Source: Rapana venosa | Lineage: Eukaryota > Mollusca > Gastropoda > Neogastropoda > Muricidae | Length of the DNA: 64,000 bases | Direction of reading: 5' to 3' | Assembly: GCA_028751875.1 (NCBI GenBank) | Contig: CM054155.1 | Location: 9,715,782-9,779,781, forward strand | Shown here: piece after piece, positions 36,889-47,530 of the stretch | Layout: every line of letters begins with the position of its first letter | Numbering within the stretch: position 1 is the first letter of the stretch | The notes under the pieces: model-generated | Database searches by the model: none | What the model was told of the DNA's origin: nothing | The model's input: the letters and a program-made list of their open reading frames with translations, nothing else | Position numbers and translations under genes: made by a program

Positions 36889-39800
36889 CTGTGTGCACAC
36901 ACACACACACACACATGATAATGATGAAAATAAGAACAATAAAAAATGATGATATGATATTATTATTATTATTGAATCTTTATATATATAAGTCTAGTGA
37001 AGTGTATTGCATTACATTGAAGAGGAGTGGTGTGCACGTGTATGTATGTATTGTGTGTTTGTGGACGTGCGCGTGCATGCTAGTGCATGTGTATATTATC
37101 TTTATAGCGCTGAATCTAGTTGACAAAGAAACAAACCAAAGCGCTTCCATTCAAACCATTCATGTGCATGTGACCATTCACAAATAAGATAAACGGATTC
37201 TAAATTTACACCCACACACACACACATGCCATCAACTGCAATGGTCTGGGAAATACTGTGCTGATTCTTGTAAGGAAAGGTGCTGGTTTGCATGTACACA
37301 AACATGCAATTGTAAGCACACATGTGCGTTCAAGAGCATGAGTATATAATATCTGGGCACACACATGCACACATAAAATTATATGCATGCATTAGCATGC
37401 GCACGCATGCACACACACACATAATACATACATACACACACACACCACTCCTCTTCAATGTAATACAATACACTTCACTTCACTAGACTTCATACCAAGG
37501 ATTTAAATAGATCATCTAATTTTTTCCATGATTACTTTTGTTAGTCCCCCGTGGGAATCCCGGGGTATGCTTGCAAAGCGAGCATCGCAAGAATAGGATC
37601 CCTGCCCTCCAACCAGGCATGTCGTAAGAAGCGACTAAGGTGGAACCCTTCCCCCAGGTAGGGGGTTAGACACAGGGCTAACAACCCTGTTCTGTAAAAA
37701 ACATTTGTTACGGAAACAGCAACAAAAGAAATAAACAATACTGGGTGTGACGGGCTTCCAGAGTCATCGGAAGATGCTCGTATGAATGTCAGTGGTGAAA
37801 GCCAAAAGGAAGCCACTGACAGGAAGATGGAAGTCTTAAGCGCCAAAAATAAGACCAAAATAGGATTCTGGAATGTGAGAACCATGTTTGAAACAGGAAA
37901 ACTAGCGCAAGTTACAGCAGAGATGAGACGCTACAATTTGCATATTCTCGGAATCAGTGAAAGCCGATGGACAGGATCAGGCAAATACAGAGCCAGCACA
38001 GGAGAGACAGTGCTGTACAGTGGTAGAGATGACAGCCAACACCATGAGGGAGTAGCAATTATCATGAAGAAAGGAATGGAGAAATGCCTGATGGAGTGGA
38101 AACCTATCAACAGCAGGATGATGAGGATAAGAATGAAAGGTAAGCATGCTAATACCACAATCAAACAGTGCTATGCACCAACCAACGACAGTGGAGAAGA
38201 AAGCAAAGATACATTTTATGAACAATTACAGGCTGAAATGGAAAACACACCAAACCATGACATGAGGATAGTGATGGGTGACCTAAATGCAAAAGTCGGA
38301 AAAGACAACACAAATTAAGAAAGAGCCATGGGAAAATAAGGATGTGGCAGCATAAATGACAACGGAGAAAGATTGGTGGAATTCTGCATGACAAACAACC
38401 TGGCCATTGGAGGGACATTATTTGCACACCCTGAGATCCACAAGCTTACCTGGTGTTCCCCCAAAGGAAGAGACAAAAAACCAGATCGACCACCTGATGA
38501 TCAATGGGGCATGGAGGAGATCGCTCCTAGATGTAAAAGTAAGGAGAGGAGCCGATGTTGGCAGTGATCACCACCTTGTCACTGCAACCCTAAAAGTGAA
38601 GCTGAGAAAAAATGGATCTGGGAAACCAAGACAACATTTTGATGTGGAAAAACTGCGCAACACCAAAGTAAAGAGTGCTTTCACCCTCCAGCTCAAAAAC
38701 AAGTTCCAAGCACTGGTGGATACTGAAAACTACACACCTCCTGACACGACTAATATAAACACCATGTGGAAACAAGTCAGGACAGCCTACACACAAGCCA
38801 GCGAACGTGCTTAGGACAGAGACAGAGGAAGAGAAAAAGGTGGATTACAGCAGACACCTGGCAAGCCATTGAGAACAGGAGAGAACTGAAGAAGAAAATC
38901 TTAGAGACAAAGTCAGAGCGGATAAGAGAGAGGTACAAACAACAGTACAGAGAAGCAAACCAAACTGTGAAGAGAATGACAAGAACAGACAAGCGTACCT
39001 ACATGGATGATATTGCAAGACAAGCAGAGGAGGCCACCGCAAAGGGAGAACAACGACAGGTGTATAAGATCACTAAGACTGTCAGTGGCAAGTACCGGAG
39101 CAACACCGAAACACCAATCCTAGATAAACAAGGCCAAATACTTACCACAGAAGCAGAACAAGATGCAAGATGGGCAGAACATTTCAGCGAAGTTCTCAAC
39201 AGACCACCACCAACTGAAGAGGCAGATGTACAAGATCCTGATGCTGATCTCAATGTGAACAGCACACCACCAAAGAAGGAAGAGATTATAGCAGCAATCA
39301 GCTCTCTCAAGAATGGAAAAGCCCCTGGGCCAGGACAACCTCAACGCAGAACTTTTTCAAGGCAGATCCAGAATTTGCATCTAAAGTTCTACAGCCACTC
39401 TTTGCAGCTATATGGGAGGAGAAACAGCTACCAGCAGATTGGACAGAAGGAGTCATCGTGAAGATCCCAAAGAAAGGAGCCCTGAACAATTGTAACAACT
39501 GGAGAGGAATCACTCTGCTATCTGTTCCCAGCAAGATTCTGGCAAAGATCATCATCGGACGAATCTCAGAGGCAGTGGACCAACAACTCAGAAAGGAACA
39601 GGCAGGTTTTAGACCAGGAAGAAGATGCATAGCCCAGATCTTCACCCTGCGCAACATCATCGAACAGTGCACGGAATGGCAGAGACAGCTGTATATCAAC
39701 TTCATAGATTTTGAAAAAGCCTTTGACAGCATTCATCGAGAAAGTGTATGGCGCATACTCCGAGCATATGGAATTCCACAGGAGATTATCCAAGTCATTA

Positions 39801-41152
39801 AGAGCTTCTACAACAACTTCACGTGCAGAGTAGGAAACAGCAAAACCAGTTTCAGGCTGCCCCATGTCAGCACTACTCTTCAACCTGACAATTGATTGGG
39901 TGATGAGACAAACAACAGCTGACCAGTCACAGGGCATCAGATGGACCCCCTTCTCAACGCTTGAAGACCTAGATTTTGCCAACGATCTGGCACTGCTCTC
40001 ACATACCCACCATCACATTCAAGAGAAGACATCCCGTCTCAGCACTTTCGCACAGCAAGTAGGCCTGAAAATCAGTCCGAAGAAGACAGAGGTGATGACA
40101 CTGAACGTTCAGAACCCCTCACCGGTCACACTGAATGGAGAAGATTTACCAACAACTGAAGAGTTCACGTACCTCGGGAGCACTGTTAGGCATGACGGCG
40201 GAGCAGGCAGCGACATCAAGAACCGGATTAGCAAAGCAAGAAATGCTTATAGAAATCTGAACAATGTGTGGAAAACGTCCCAGTACAGCACCAGAACCAA
40301 ACTAAGACTATACCAGAGCTGTGTACTTTCCACCCTTTTGTACGGCTCGGAGTGCTGGAGGATGACTGAGAGTGACCTCGACAAACTATCCACATTCCAC
40401 ACGAAGAATCTCAGAAGAATCTTGCGCATCTTCTGGCCTGAGACCATCTCCAACCAAGAACTTTTGCCCGTTGCAACCAAGAAAGCATGGACAACATCAT
40501 CATGCATAGGCGATGGGGATGGATAGGGCATATCTGCCGTCGGGAACAGGGAAACATCACCCGAACAGCCCTCCACTGAACACCAGAGGGAAAGAGCAAA
40601 CGAAGACGACCCAAGAACACTTGGCGTCGGACTGCTGAAGCAGAGCTGAAGACCTTCCAACATACCTGGGGAACCATTCAGAAGCTGGCCCAGGACAGAC
40701 AGGAGTGGAGAACTTTTGTTGCTGCCCTACGTGCCAATAAGGCACAAAGGCATTGATGATGATGACTTCTGTTAGTGCTGCCTGTGTGCAAGCAGGCATG
40801 TGTTTAGTGTGTTGTGCATGCATGTGCGTGTGCATGCGTGCATGCATGCACGCGTGTGTGTTTGTGTGTCTGTTAATGTGTGTCACTCTGTGTCACTCTG
40901 TGTACAGCTGGTATTTGTACAGATCTGTAGATGCAAGCATGTATATATTATTATATATATATACACATAATCATGTGTGCACACCTTAGCACAAGCAAGC
41001 AGTGAGAAAACAAAGAAAAAGGAAAGTCTTGAACAAGGCAGTCAACTCACTGGCTCACTTTTCCTGCATAGGCCGCCTCCACACAATGCGCCACAGCAGC
41101 AAACACACACCTGCAGCATGCACATTTGCCGTCAGCATCATGCATGCATAAC

Positions 41153-41186
<34 letters not shown>

Positions 41187-43668
41187 CTGAGACAAAAGAG
41201 TGAGGAAAAACAAGTGCAGGTAACCAGTTACAACTTCATTCTCATTATAAAACTAATTTTTGTCCAAGATTCGGGAAAAAAAAGAAGAAAAAAAAAAGGT
41301 CACTACAGGATAAAACTTTGAAGGCAGCATTAAAGGAATATTATATATATAACATGAACTCTCCTTGTAACAAAGACTATTCCTTTTTATACACTTTTGT
41401 TCATGATTACACAATTCTAACAAGTGTATGCTCTGTATATCATTATATGACAATGGACTAACTTACATAACAAGGGATGTAAACAGATGTGTGGTTTTGC
41501 TCATTTTTCAACTGTCATGTGAGAGAGAGCAAACTATTGTTTTTTGTTGGGGGGGAGGGGGGGGGTTGTTGTTGTTTGGTTGGTTTGTTGTTGTTGTTGT
41601 TTTTTTGTGTTGTTTTTTGGGGGGGGTCCTAAGGTAGAGCTTTGAGGTTCACCAATGGTGAGCTTTTACTTCTGCAACTGTTTTCCCCACCATGAAGGTA
41701 ACCACATTCCAATTTCCAGTATGCTTTTGTCATTTGATCCTCCCTCCCCACCCCATCCTTCAAAATGTAAGAAGTTATGAGCCAAAACATTTGGTAGAAG
41801 GCGGCTTCTCCTCCACCAACTTTCATTTGCCTAGCTGGGGGGACGGGATAGCCTAGAGGTTAGAACATTGTACTCACAATCCTCGCAATCTGACAACCCG
41901 GGTTCGAATCCCATTCAAGGGGATTTTTCCCTGGAGTTAACATCAGCGCAGACTCCACTGTCCCCAAAAGTCCTTCAGATGAGACTATAAACCGAGGCCC
42001 CGTGTGCGAACACATACAGAACAGATGCGCACAAGTTAAATCCTGTTCCTCTTTTCAAAAGAGTAGGCGATTGTGCCGGTGGGAACAGATGACAAAATTT
42101 ACAAAACGACATACACACAGGGACTGGATGTATAAAAGCACATGAGTGCTTATTCCATTATCCTCAACATAAAAGAATATATATAAATAAATAAATAATA
42201 ACTCTCTGCAGATTTTCTTTCCCCAAGGAACCTGTCCAACCTGTTCAAATATGAAATCTGTTCTGAAACATTAAAATTATTCAGCAACATACAATAAGTA
42301 GTTATTTTACTTAGATTTTACACTAAACCACATAACCACTAAACTAACAAAAAAATATAGAAATAAATATTAAAAAATAATAACACAATGGATCACTAAA
42401 CTGCAGGATTTTTTTTTTTTAATTTGCCATGGCAGATTCAGGTATTCTTCACTTGCATACATTCTTGATATTTAACAAAAAATTTAAAACCCAAAAAAAG
42501 CCAACTTTAAGACTTTGTATTATTCAGATTTTTTTTTTTTTTTGGGGGGGGGGGATGAGGTGGTTTGTGTTTACGTTCCTTGGCTAGAGGTCAGAGGTTC
42601 ACCTGTGGTGAGATTTTGCATGCATGTAATAATTAATATTATATATTATATGCATGCGAATGGTTATTCAGAAACAACCACTACCCCCCTGTATAACTCA
42701 TCACCACAAACAAAATGAAGCCCCTGTGTTTTAACTTAACCAAAAACCAGAAATTTTATCTGCCTTATCTATCCATCTTCCTTGCCAGTGTGGACTCACA
42801 AAGAGATGCAGACGGAGTGTTGGCTGTGCCCCATGTACAGGATGATGTCAGCCAGCGGCCATGGGAAGAACCTCCCTGTGCTGTCAGGACTGAAGGTGGC
42901 CGTCTGCAAAAATACGCCAGTCGTCCTGCTCACTTTCGCTTCCATGCTCATGTACTGATTACAGCAGCACACACTTACTTACTGTCAGTGTCACCTAAGG
43001 TAGTACCTCTAAGTAGCAATGTTGATCATCTGGGGCAAGTCAAAGTTTGCGGAGTAACTCATTGAGGCATTGTGAGAGATGGAGACTATAATTATTATGA
43101 GGGAGGGAATGTGAGCGAAAGTGTGTGTGTGTGTGTGTGTGTTTATTTATTTTATTTTATTCTTTTATGTATCGAGGATAATGGAATAAGCACTTATGTG
43201 CTTTTGTACATCCAGCGTGTGTGTGTGTGTGTGTGGCTGTTTGTCTGTTTAGTACTACAATAGAAGGCTAGACAAAACTGCAATTTTCCCTGGATCCTAG
43301 GATTGCTTTCATTAAATCAGGAAAGTACACCGTTATTTTTTTTTAATTTTTGTTCCTTGGCTAGACCTCCAAGGTTCACCAATGGGCATTCTTTATCCCC
43401 ACTATTTAGATAGCTGCATTCTGATTCCAGGGACGATTATTTACTTATTTTTTATTCTTTTATTCCGAGGATAATGGAATAAGCACTCAAGTGCTTTTCT
43501 TACATCCAGTCCCTGTGTATAGTTTTCATCTTACTAGCATGCAAACTGTGTGTGTGTGTGCATGCATGCATGCTTGAGTGTGTGCATGTGCATGTGTGTG
43601 TGTGTGTGTGCAGAGACTTGAAGACAGAAAGATTCAAAGAATGACTTAGTCAAGACTGGCAGCATCCA

Positions 43669-43706
<38 letters not shown>

Positions 43707-44212
43707 AAAAGTGTTGAGCTGCCTGTTACTCTCCACCACAATGTAGTAAGTAACACACCCCCTCCTCTGGGATTATCAGCTCTTGATCACTGTATCTGTC
43801 TATAACTTGTATAACTAGGGATGCAAGATCTGCCACCCTTTCTCCATTCTCATCATTATGATCCATTGTTTCGTTACATATCTAATCCTTAATATAATGC
43901 CCGTTCTGTCATCTGTCTGACTCTTTCTTTTTCTTTACCTACATTTGTCATCAAAGTTTGTTGAACTTTGATCTGGCAAGGTACTTCTACAGTTACACTT
44001 ACAGTTCTAGTTCCACTAAACTAGTACTCTACTGGCCAACTTCAAGTGGAAATAGCAAATGCAGATGCCATTGATTTACTCACGAAGAGCATGAATAAGC
44101 CGAAAGGAATTATGACCATCCAGCCAAGATGCGGTAAAACAAAGTAATCGTCTGTGAACGACACCCTCGGCATGTTTGGTTTGCCACCCTGTCGTCTGCG
44201 TCCACCGGCCAT
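36762..44212 (-). CDS. TMEM254-like small membrane protein, four exons
   Basis: Joining 44212-44084, 42903-42800, 41110-41051 and 36888-36762 on the minus strand gives 139 codons plus TGA. All three introns are GT-AG and all phases agree. The N-terminus is basic (MAGGRRRQGGK), followed by a hydrophobic stretch GWMVIIPFGLFMLF (residues ~30-43), then FFPWPLADIILYMGHSQHSV, a middle stretch VFAAVAHCVEAAYAG, and a final hydrophobic helix STFIFGFASLSLLLRYKS with a short basic tail. Order and motifs resemble animal TMEM254 (~120 residues), notably an HxxEaxYA middle segment and a terminal FFGIASL-x-YK helix. TMEM254 is a multi-pass membrane protein without an established function. The family call is from recall. 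Exon structure is firm; exon 3 is short and chosen partly by phase. Confidence 0.75.
36990..37489. repeat. Long imperfect inverted repeat (fold-back) beside the LINE
   Basis: The left arm (about 36990-37085) reads AGTCTAGTGAAGTGTATTGC and ACATTGAAGAGGAGTGGTG. The right arm (about 37395-37489) holds the reverse complement, CACCACTCCTCTTCAATGTA and CACTTCACTAGACTT. Arms are about 90 bp around a loop of about 310 bp. Confidence 0.75.
37546..40764 (+). mobile_element. Full-length RTE-type non-LTR retrotransposon
   Basis: A 3.2-kb element in the last intron of the TMEM254-like gene, opposite to the host gene. It is flanked by a 12-bp target-site duplication with one mismatch (ACTTTTGTTAGT at 37534-37545, ACTTCTGTTAGT at 40765-40776). 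It carries a ~235-bp 5' leader, an apurinic-type endonuclease followed by a reverse transcriptase, and a very short 3' end in (GAT)n. Length, domain order and microsatellite tail fit the RTE/BovB clade. Confidence 0.85.
37782..40756 (+). pseudogene. Broken endonuclease-reverse transcriptase ORF of the RTE element
   Basis: Endonuclease motifs start at IGFWNVRTMFETGKLAQV (about 37860), with LGISESRWTGSG and MGDLNAKVGK. Reverse transcriptase motifs include ITLLSVPSKILAKII, EQAGFRPGR, NFIDFEKAFDS and YLGSTVRHDGGAGSDI. The reading frame is interrupted by in-frame stops at 38316 and about 38334, frame changes near 38475, 38810 and 39330, and a deletion/frameshift near 39860. The catalytic FADD box reads FAND (39975-39986). 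The copy cannot make a working protein. Confidence 0.9.
41051..41110 (-). CDS. TMEM254-like exon 3 (60 bp)
   Basis: Acceptor CATGCTGCAG, donor CCA|GTGAGT. Encodes CVFAAVAHCVEAAYAGKVS plus split codons at each end. A second GT 11 bases upstream (AAAA|GTGAGC) would break the frame into exon 4, so the downstream donor was chosen. Confidence 0.7.
41625..41722 (-). mobile_element. SINE-B 3' fragment
   Basis: GAGGTTCACCAATGGTGAGC and CACCATGAAGGTAACCACAT match the 3' part of SINE-B. Sits about 115 bp before a SINE-A copy. Confidence 0.5.
41839..42203 (+). mobile_element. SINE-A, full-length copy
   Basis: Same head, with a near-perfect B box GGGTTCGAATCCC, the same GGAGTTAACATCAGCGCAGA body and an (AATA)n tail. 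Located in intron 2 of the TMEM254-like gene. Confidence 0.85.
42800..42903 (-). CDS. TMEM254-like exon 2
   Basis: Acceptor TTTTTGCAG, donor TCTTT|GTGAGT. Encodes TATFSPDSTGRFFPWPLA then DIILYMGHSQHSVCIS. Enters in phase 0 and leaves two bases. Confidence 0.8.
43144..43220 (-). mobile_element. SINE-A tail fragment
   Basis: Only the 3' terminal piece remains: ATAATGGAATAAGCACTTAT with the TTTATT-rich reverse tail. Confidence 0.6.
43353..43432 (-). mobile_element. SINE-B 3' fragment
   Basis: GTTCCTTGGCTAGACCTCCA, AGGTTCACCAATGGG and CTGCATTCTGATTCCAGG match the 3' part of SINE-B. A shorter piece of the same kind is at 42573-42622. Confidence 0.5.
43441..43528 (-). mobile_element. SINE-A tail fragment
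   Basis: Only the 3' piece remains: ATAATGGAATAAGCACTCAA with TTACATCCAGTCCCTGTG. It abuts a SINE-B fragment at 43353-43432. Confidence 0.6.
44084..44212 (-). CDS. TMEM254-like exon 1 (start codon)
   Basis: ATG at 44212-44210 in the context GTTAGGACATGGCC. It is the first Met of a 43-codon exon ending LFMLF and the donor TTC|GTGAGT. No in-frame alternative upstream was needed. Confidence 0.8.
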
Positions 44213-45059
44213 GTCCTAACACCCTACTGCCAGGTGGAGTAGTTTCCCTTTATCAAAGACCAGAATCCACAGCTTCAAAAGTTCTTTTTCATCAATCGTT
44301 TAAGTCCGTGGTCATAACATCTTTCCAGCTAGTCCGATTGTTACCCCCTTTTCTTTTTAAGAGCAAAGCTTTGCGCGTACCAAATAAAACAAGAACATAA
44401 GTAGGCCTAATATAACTGAATCACTTGAGATTTCTTTCCTTTAAAATGCTATTTAAAGTCATAATTCACCAATCAACATTTTATTTTTCGGTCTGTTTGT
44501 TTGCTCAACACAGGCTTGCTAGCTTGTCTTATGCATAGTATATTTATTTGACTAGTTGATCAAAGTGATGCTTAACTTGTGTCTTTACCTTCAACTGATT
44601 CAAAATAGAAAACATGTCACACAGATTCCAATTTTACCAAAAAGAGGTACACACACGCACACACACGCGCGCGCGCGCATGTGCTGGTGGTTTTTATTTG
44701 ACCCTTATGGTTGACCAGGGCATTGGTACAAGGAACGACAGAGAGTTTGTTTTATACCCTGTTTTAATATGTATATAGCTGCATAGTTTTTTAAATCTGA
44801 GATTTAAAATTTGACAGGTGACAGCCCTGATATGGCCTCTGTGGTCTGCGGGGCTACAAACAACAGGATTGGATTGGATACCTATGCTTAATATTTAAGG
44901 TGCTATAGAGACATGAAGACTTTTAACACAACGGCTGAAACAAGTTCAAGACACCACAGAAAGTCACTCAGGTTTTGTTTTGATCAGTTCTGTGGGTCGT
45001 TTTTCTTTCTGTTCAAACTTCACAAAGACTGTGGCCTTGGTGCTTTAGTTTTTGTTCTT

Positions 45060-45290
45060 TACTCGTATCTACCAGAAATTGCCTGCAGTAAAATGCCTGT
45101 GCTTAATATCCTGAACATCTCGACAATCCAGAATCAGATGCTTGGTGGTTATTTGCACATCACGCACCATGGGGTTCTCTTGCCTTGGACCAAATGAAGG
45201 CGCTATGAAAAAGCCAAAATCAGCATAAACTTCACTGTGGAAGATGCTAATTCTACCCAGCATTGTCAGTGCCTTCAAAGATGGTGATCT
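45060..45290 (-). mobile_element. Possible degenerate LINE 3' ORF fragment
   Basis: The minus frame contains VRDVQITTKHLILDCRDVQDIKHRHF. This resembles the TxKHxLxxC...R...F C-terminal segment of I/jockey-type LINEs with the upstream Cys pair degraded. Similarity is short and from recall. Confidence 0.35.
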
Positions 45291-45490
45291 TTCCAGTACA
45301 CCAGGATAACTGTCACCAAGACTGCTTCTTTTTCATCCCTCTGAACTGAGAGAGACAATGACAATATTTTATTGTCTATAGCATTACAGCCCTTTAGACA
45401 AGGGGGATAATAATCAAATTCAAAGTATGAGAAAAGAATCACCAATTAGTTTCATGCACGTGTACATGCACACTCACACATGTCTTTATT

Positions 45491-45531
<41 letters not shown>

Positions 45532-45717
45532 TAATTGCTGGTGTGTTGTGTTTGTTATGTGTGAGAGAGAGCGGGAAAGTATCACTCGTGTGTGAGATCA
45601 TATATATATAGAGAGAGATAGAGATAGATAGATAGATGGATAGATATAAGATCTGTTATGCTTCACACAATCAAAGTGAGTAGTTTCAATCATCCATCCA
45701 CACTTGAAACTGTGCCC

Positions 45718-45777
<60 letters not shown>

Positions 45778-46009
45778 AATAAAGACACCCCAAAACTAAA
45801 ACATAACGAAACTTACACTTTATTGCATTTTAATGAAGACACAAAGAAGATAAACATTTTTTTGTTGTTGTTTATTCATACAGCTATATACATTCACACT
45901 GTAACAAAAACATGAAAGCAACATCGACAATGGACTGATAAACCCACCCAATAGAAAAAATTATGGGATGGAGAGGGGGGGGAGGATGGACAAGGGCAAG
46001 GGAAGGGGC

Positions 46010-46065
<56 letters not shown>

Positions 46066-47319
46066 AGGGACATGACATTATCAGATATCTAAGAACATGA
46101 TCTACAACACATTTTGCAAGCGGAATTGAGGAAAAATAGGCAAACGCACATGTAAGTTCTGATTTAATCATCTAAAATATTCGTTTAAAAAAAGGGGGGG
46201 GGGGAGATAATGAAGGGGGAGGGGGGGACGAAAGGGGGAGGGGGGAGGAGGAAGAAAATGGCAAAGATACTCAGAAGCATACAGACTACAGAAAAATAAA
46301 TCTCCACGTACCCCTACACCGCATGTGGCCTACTTCTAAAATATACAGAAATACCAACAGCAGAAAAATTGCATACTTGTGTACATTCTTCAATATTCTT
46401 CTACAGACATCCACGTGAACAAATAACTGTTTATCAAACTCGCATATCCGACAGAGCTTTCACACCAGTAAGAAAGGAAGTAGTAGCAAAAGTCAACTAT
46501 ACAAAACTAAACACCCCCCCCCCCACAGGAATCAACTTTGAACGTAAGAAAAAAGCTTCAAAAAACACTTCTTGGCCTTTTTAAAAACATTTTTTTCGAT
46601 AATTTTCTAACCAAAAACAAATGCTGTCAAAATTATTATTATAATCATCCAATGTAACACTAACCAGAACAACAACAAACAACCAACCAATATAACAACG
46701 AAACATTACAACTTCACTGTGTGTGAGTAGCAAAGGTGTATTTTTTTCCCCTAAGAACAGTGATACCAGAAAAGTGTGATATTCTACAAACTCCCAACAA
46801 TGCACTTTATCACAAACACAACCACAGCATAGAACAACTAGGTTTCAACATTGCAGTGAAGACACATCAGATGACATGACGACGACGACGCTGCTGCTGC
46901 CTCCTTCAGCTAAATCTTCATGAATACCAACAGCTGCTGAACTCAAGTGACAGCAGCATATCTGGTCAGTGCGCGTGTTTCTCTCTCTCTGTTTTGTTGT
47001 TGTTTTTTGCTCAATTTTTTTTTTTAATGCTGCCTTGAATCTAGCACTGTGCTCACGCTGTGGCCAGACAATAAGAAACCATCGAAAAGGCCTTTTTCTT
47101 TTTTTTAAGTTAAATCTGGGAGGACTGAACCCCCCCCCCCCCACCCCCCCCCCCAAAAAGGGGGGAAAACCCACCTCCAAAATCAAGTAAAGCCTCACAA
47201 CATCCAGCCATGCCCCCCCCCTCAAAAAGTGATCATATAATAAAAAACAAAAAAAACACAACTCAGAGAGAATACTTCTAATAAGCAATATTGTGACTGC
47301 AAAAAAACTTTTCTTACAA

Positions 47320-47530
47320 TGGGTTACCCTTTACCAGACAGCTTCAATTTCTTAGCATTTTTTGAAGTCAAGTTTATTTTTTAACTAGACAGCTTCAATT
47401 TCTTAGCATTCTCTGAAGTCTGATTTACCTTTAACTAGACAGCTTCAATTTCTTGGCATTCTTTGAGGTCTGATTTTCAGTGGGTTACCTTTTACCAATT
47501 TGCTTCAGTTTCTCATTTGCAGTCTGATTT
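47320..47530. repeat. ~60-bp tandem repeat, three to four copies
   Basis: ACTAGACAGCTTCAATTTCT, TAGCATTCTCTGAAGTCTGA and TTTACC recur. The last copy is diverged. Confidence 0.8.

Noticed and set aside
37931..39732. Minus-strand open frames within the RTE element
   Set aside because: Antisense shadows of the reverse-transcriptase ORF without independent motifs.
41839..41930. tRNA gene
   Set aside because: A- and B-box-like motifs are present but the rest does not fold as a tRNA, and the same head recurs with a common body and AATA tail, so it is a SINE. The same applies to 16585, 62511 and 62893.
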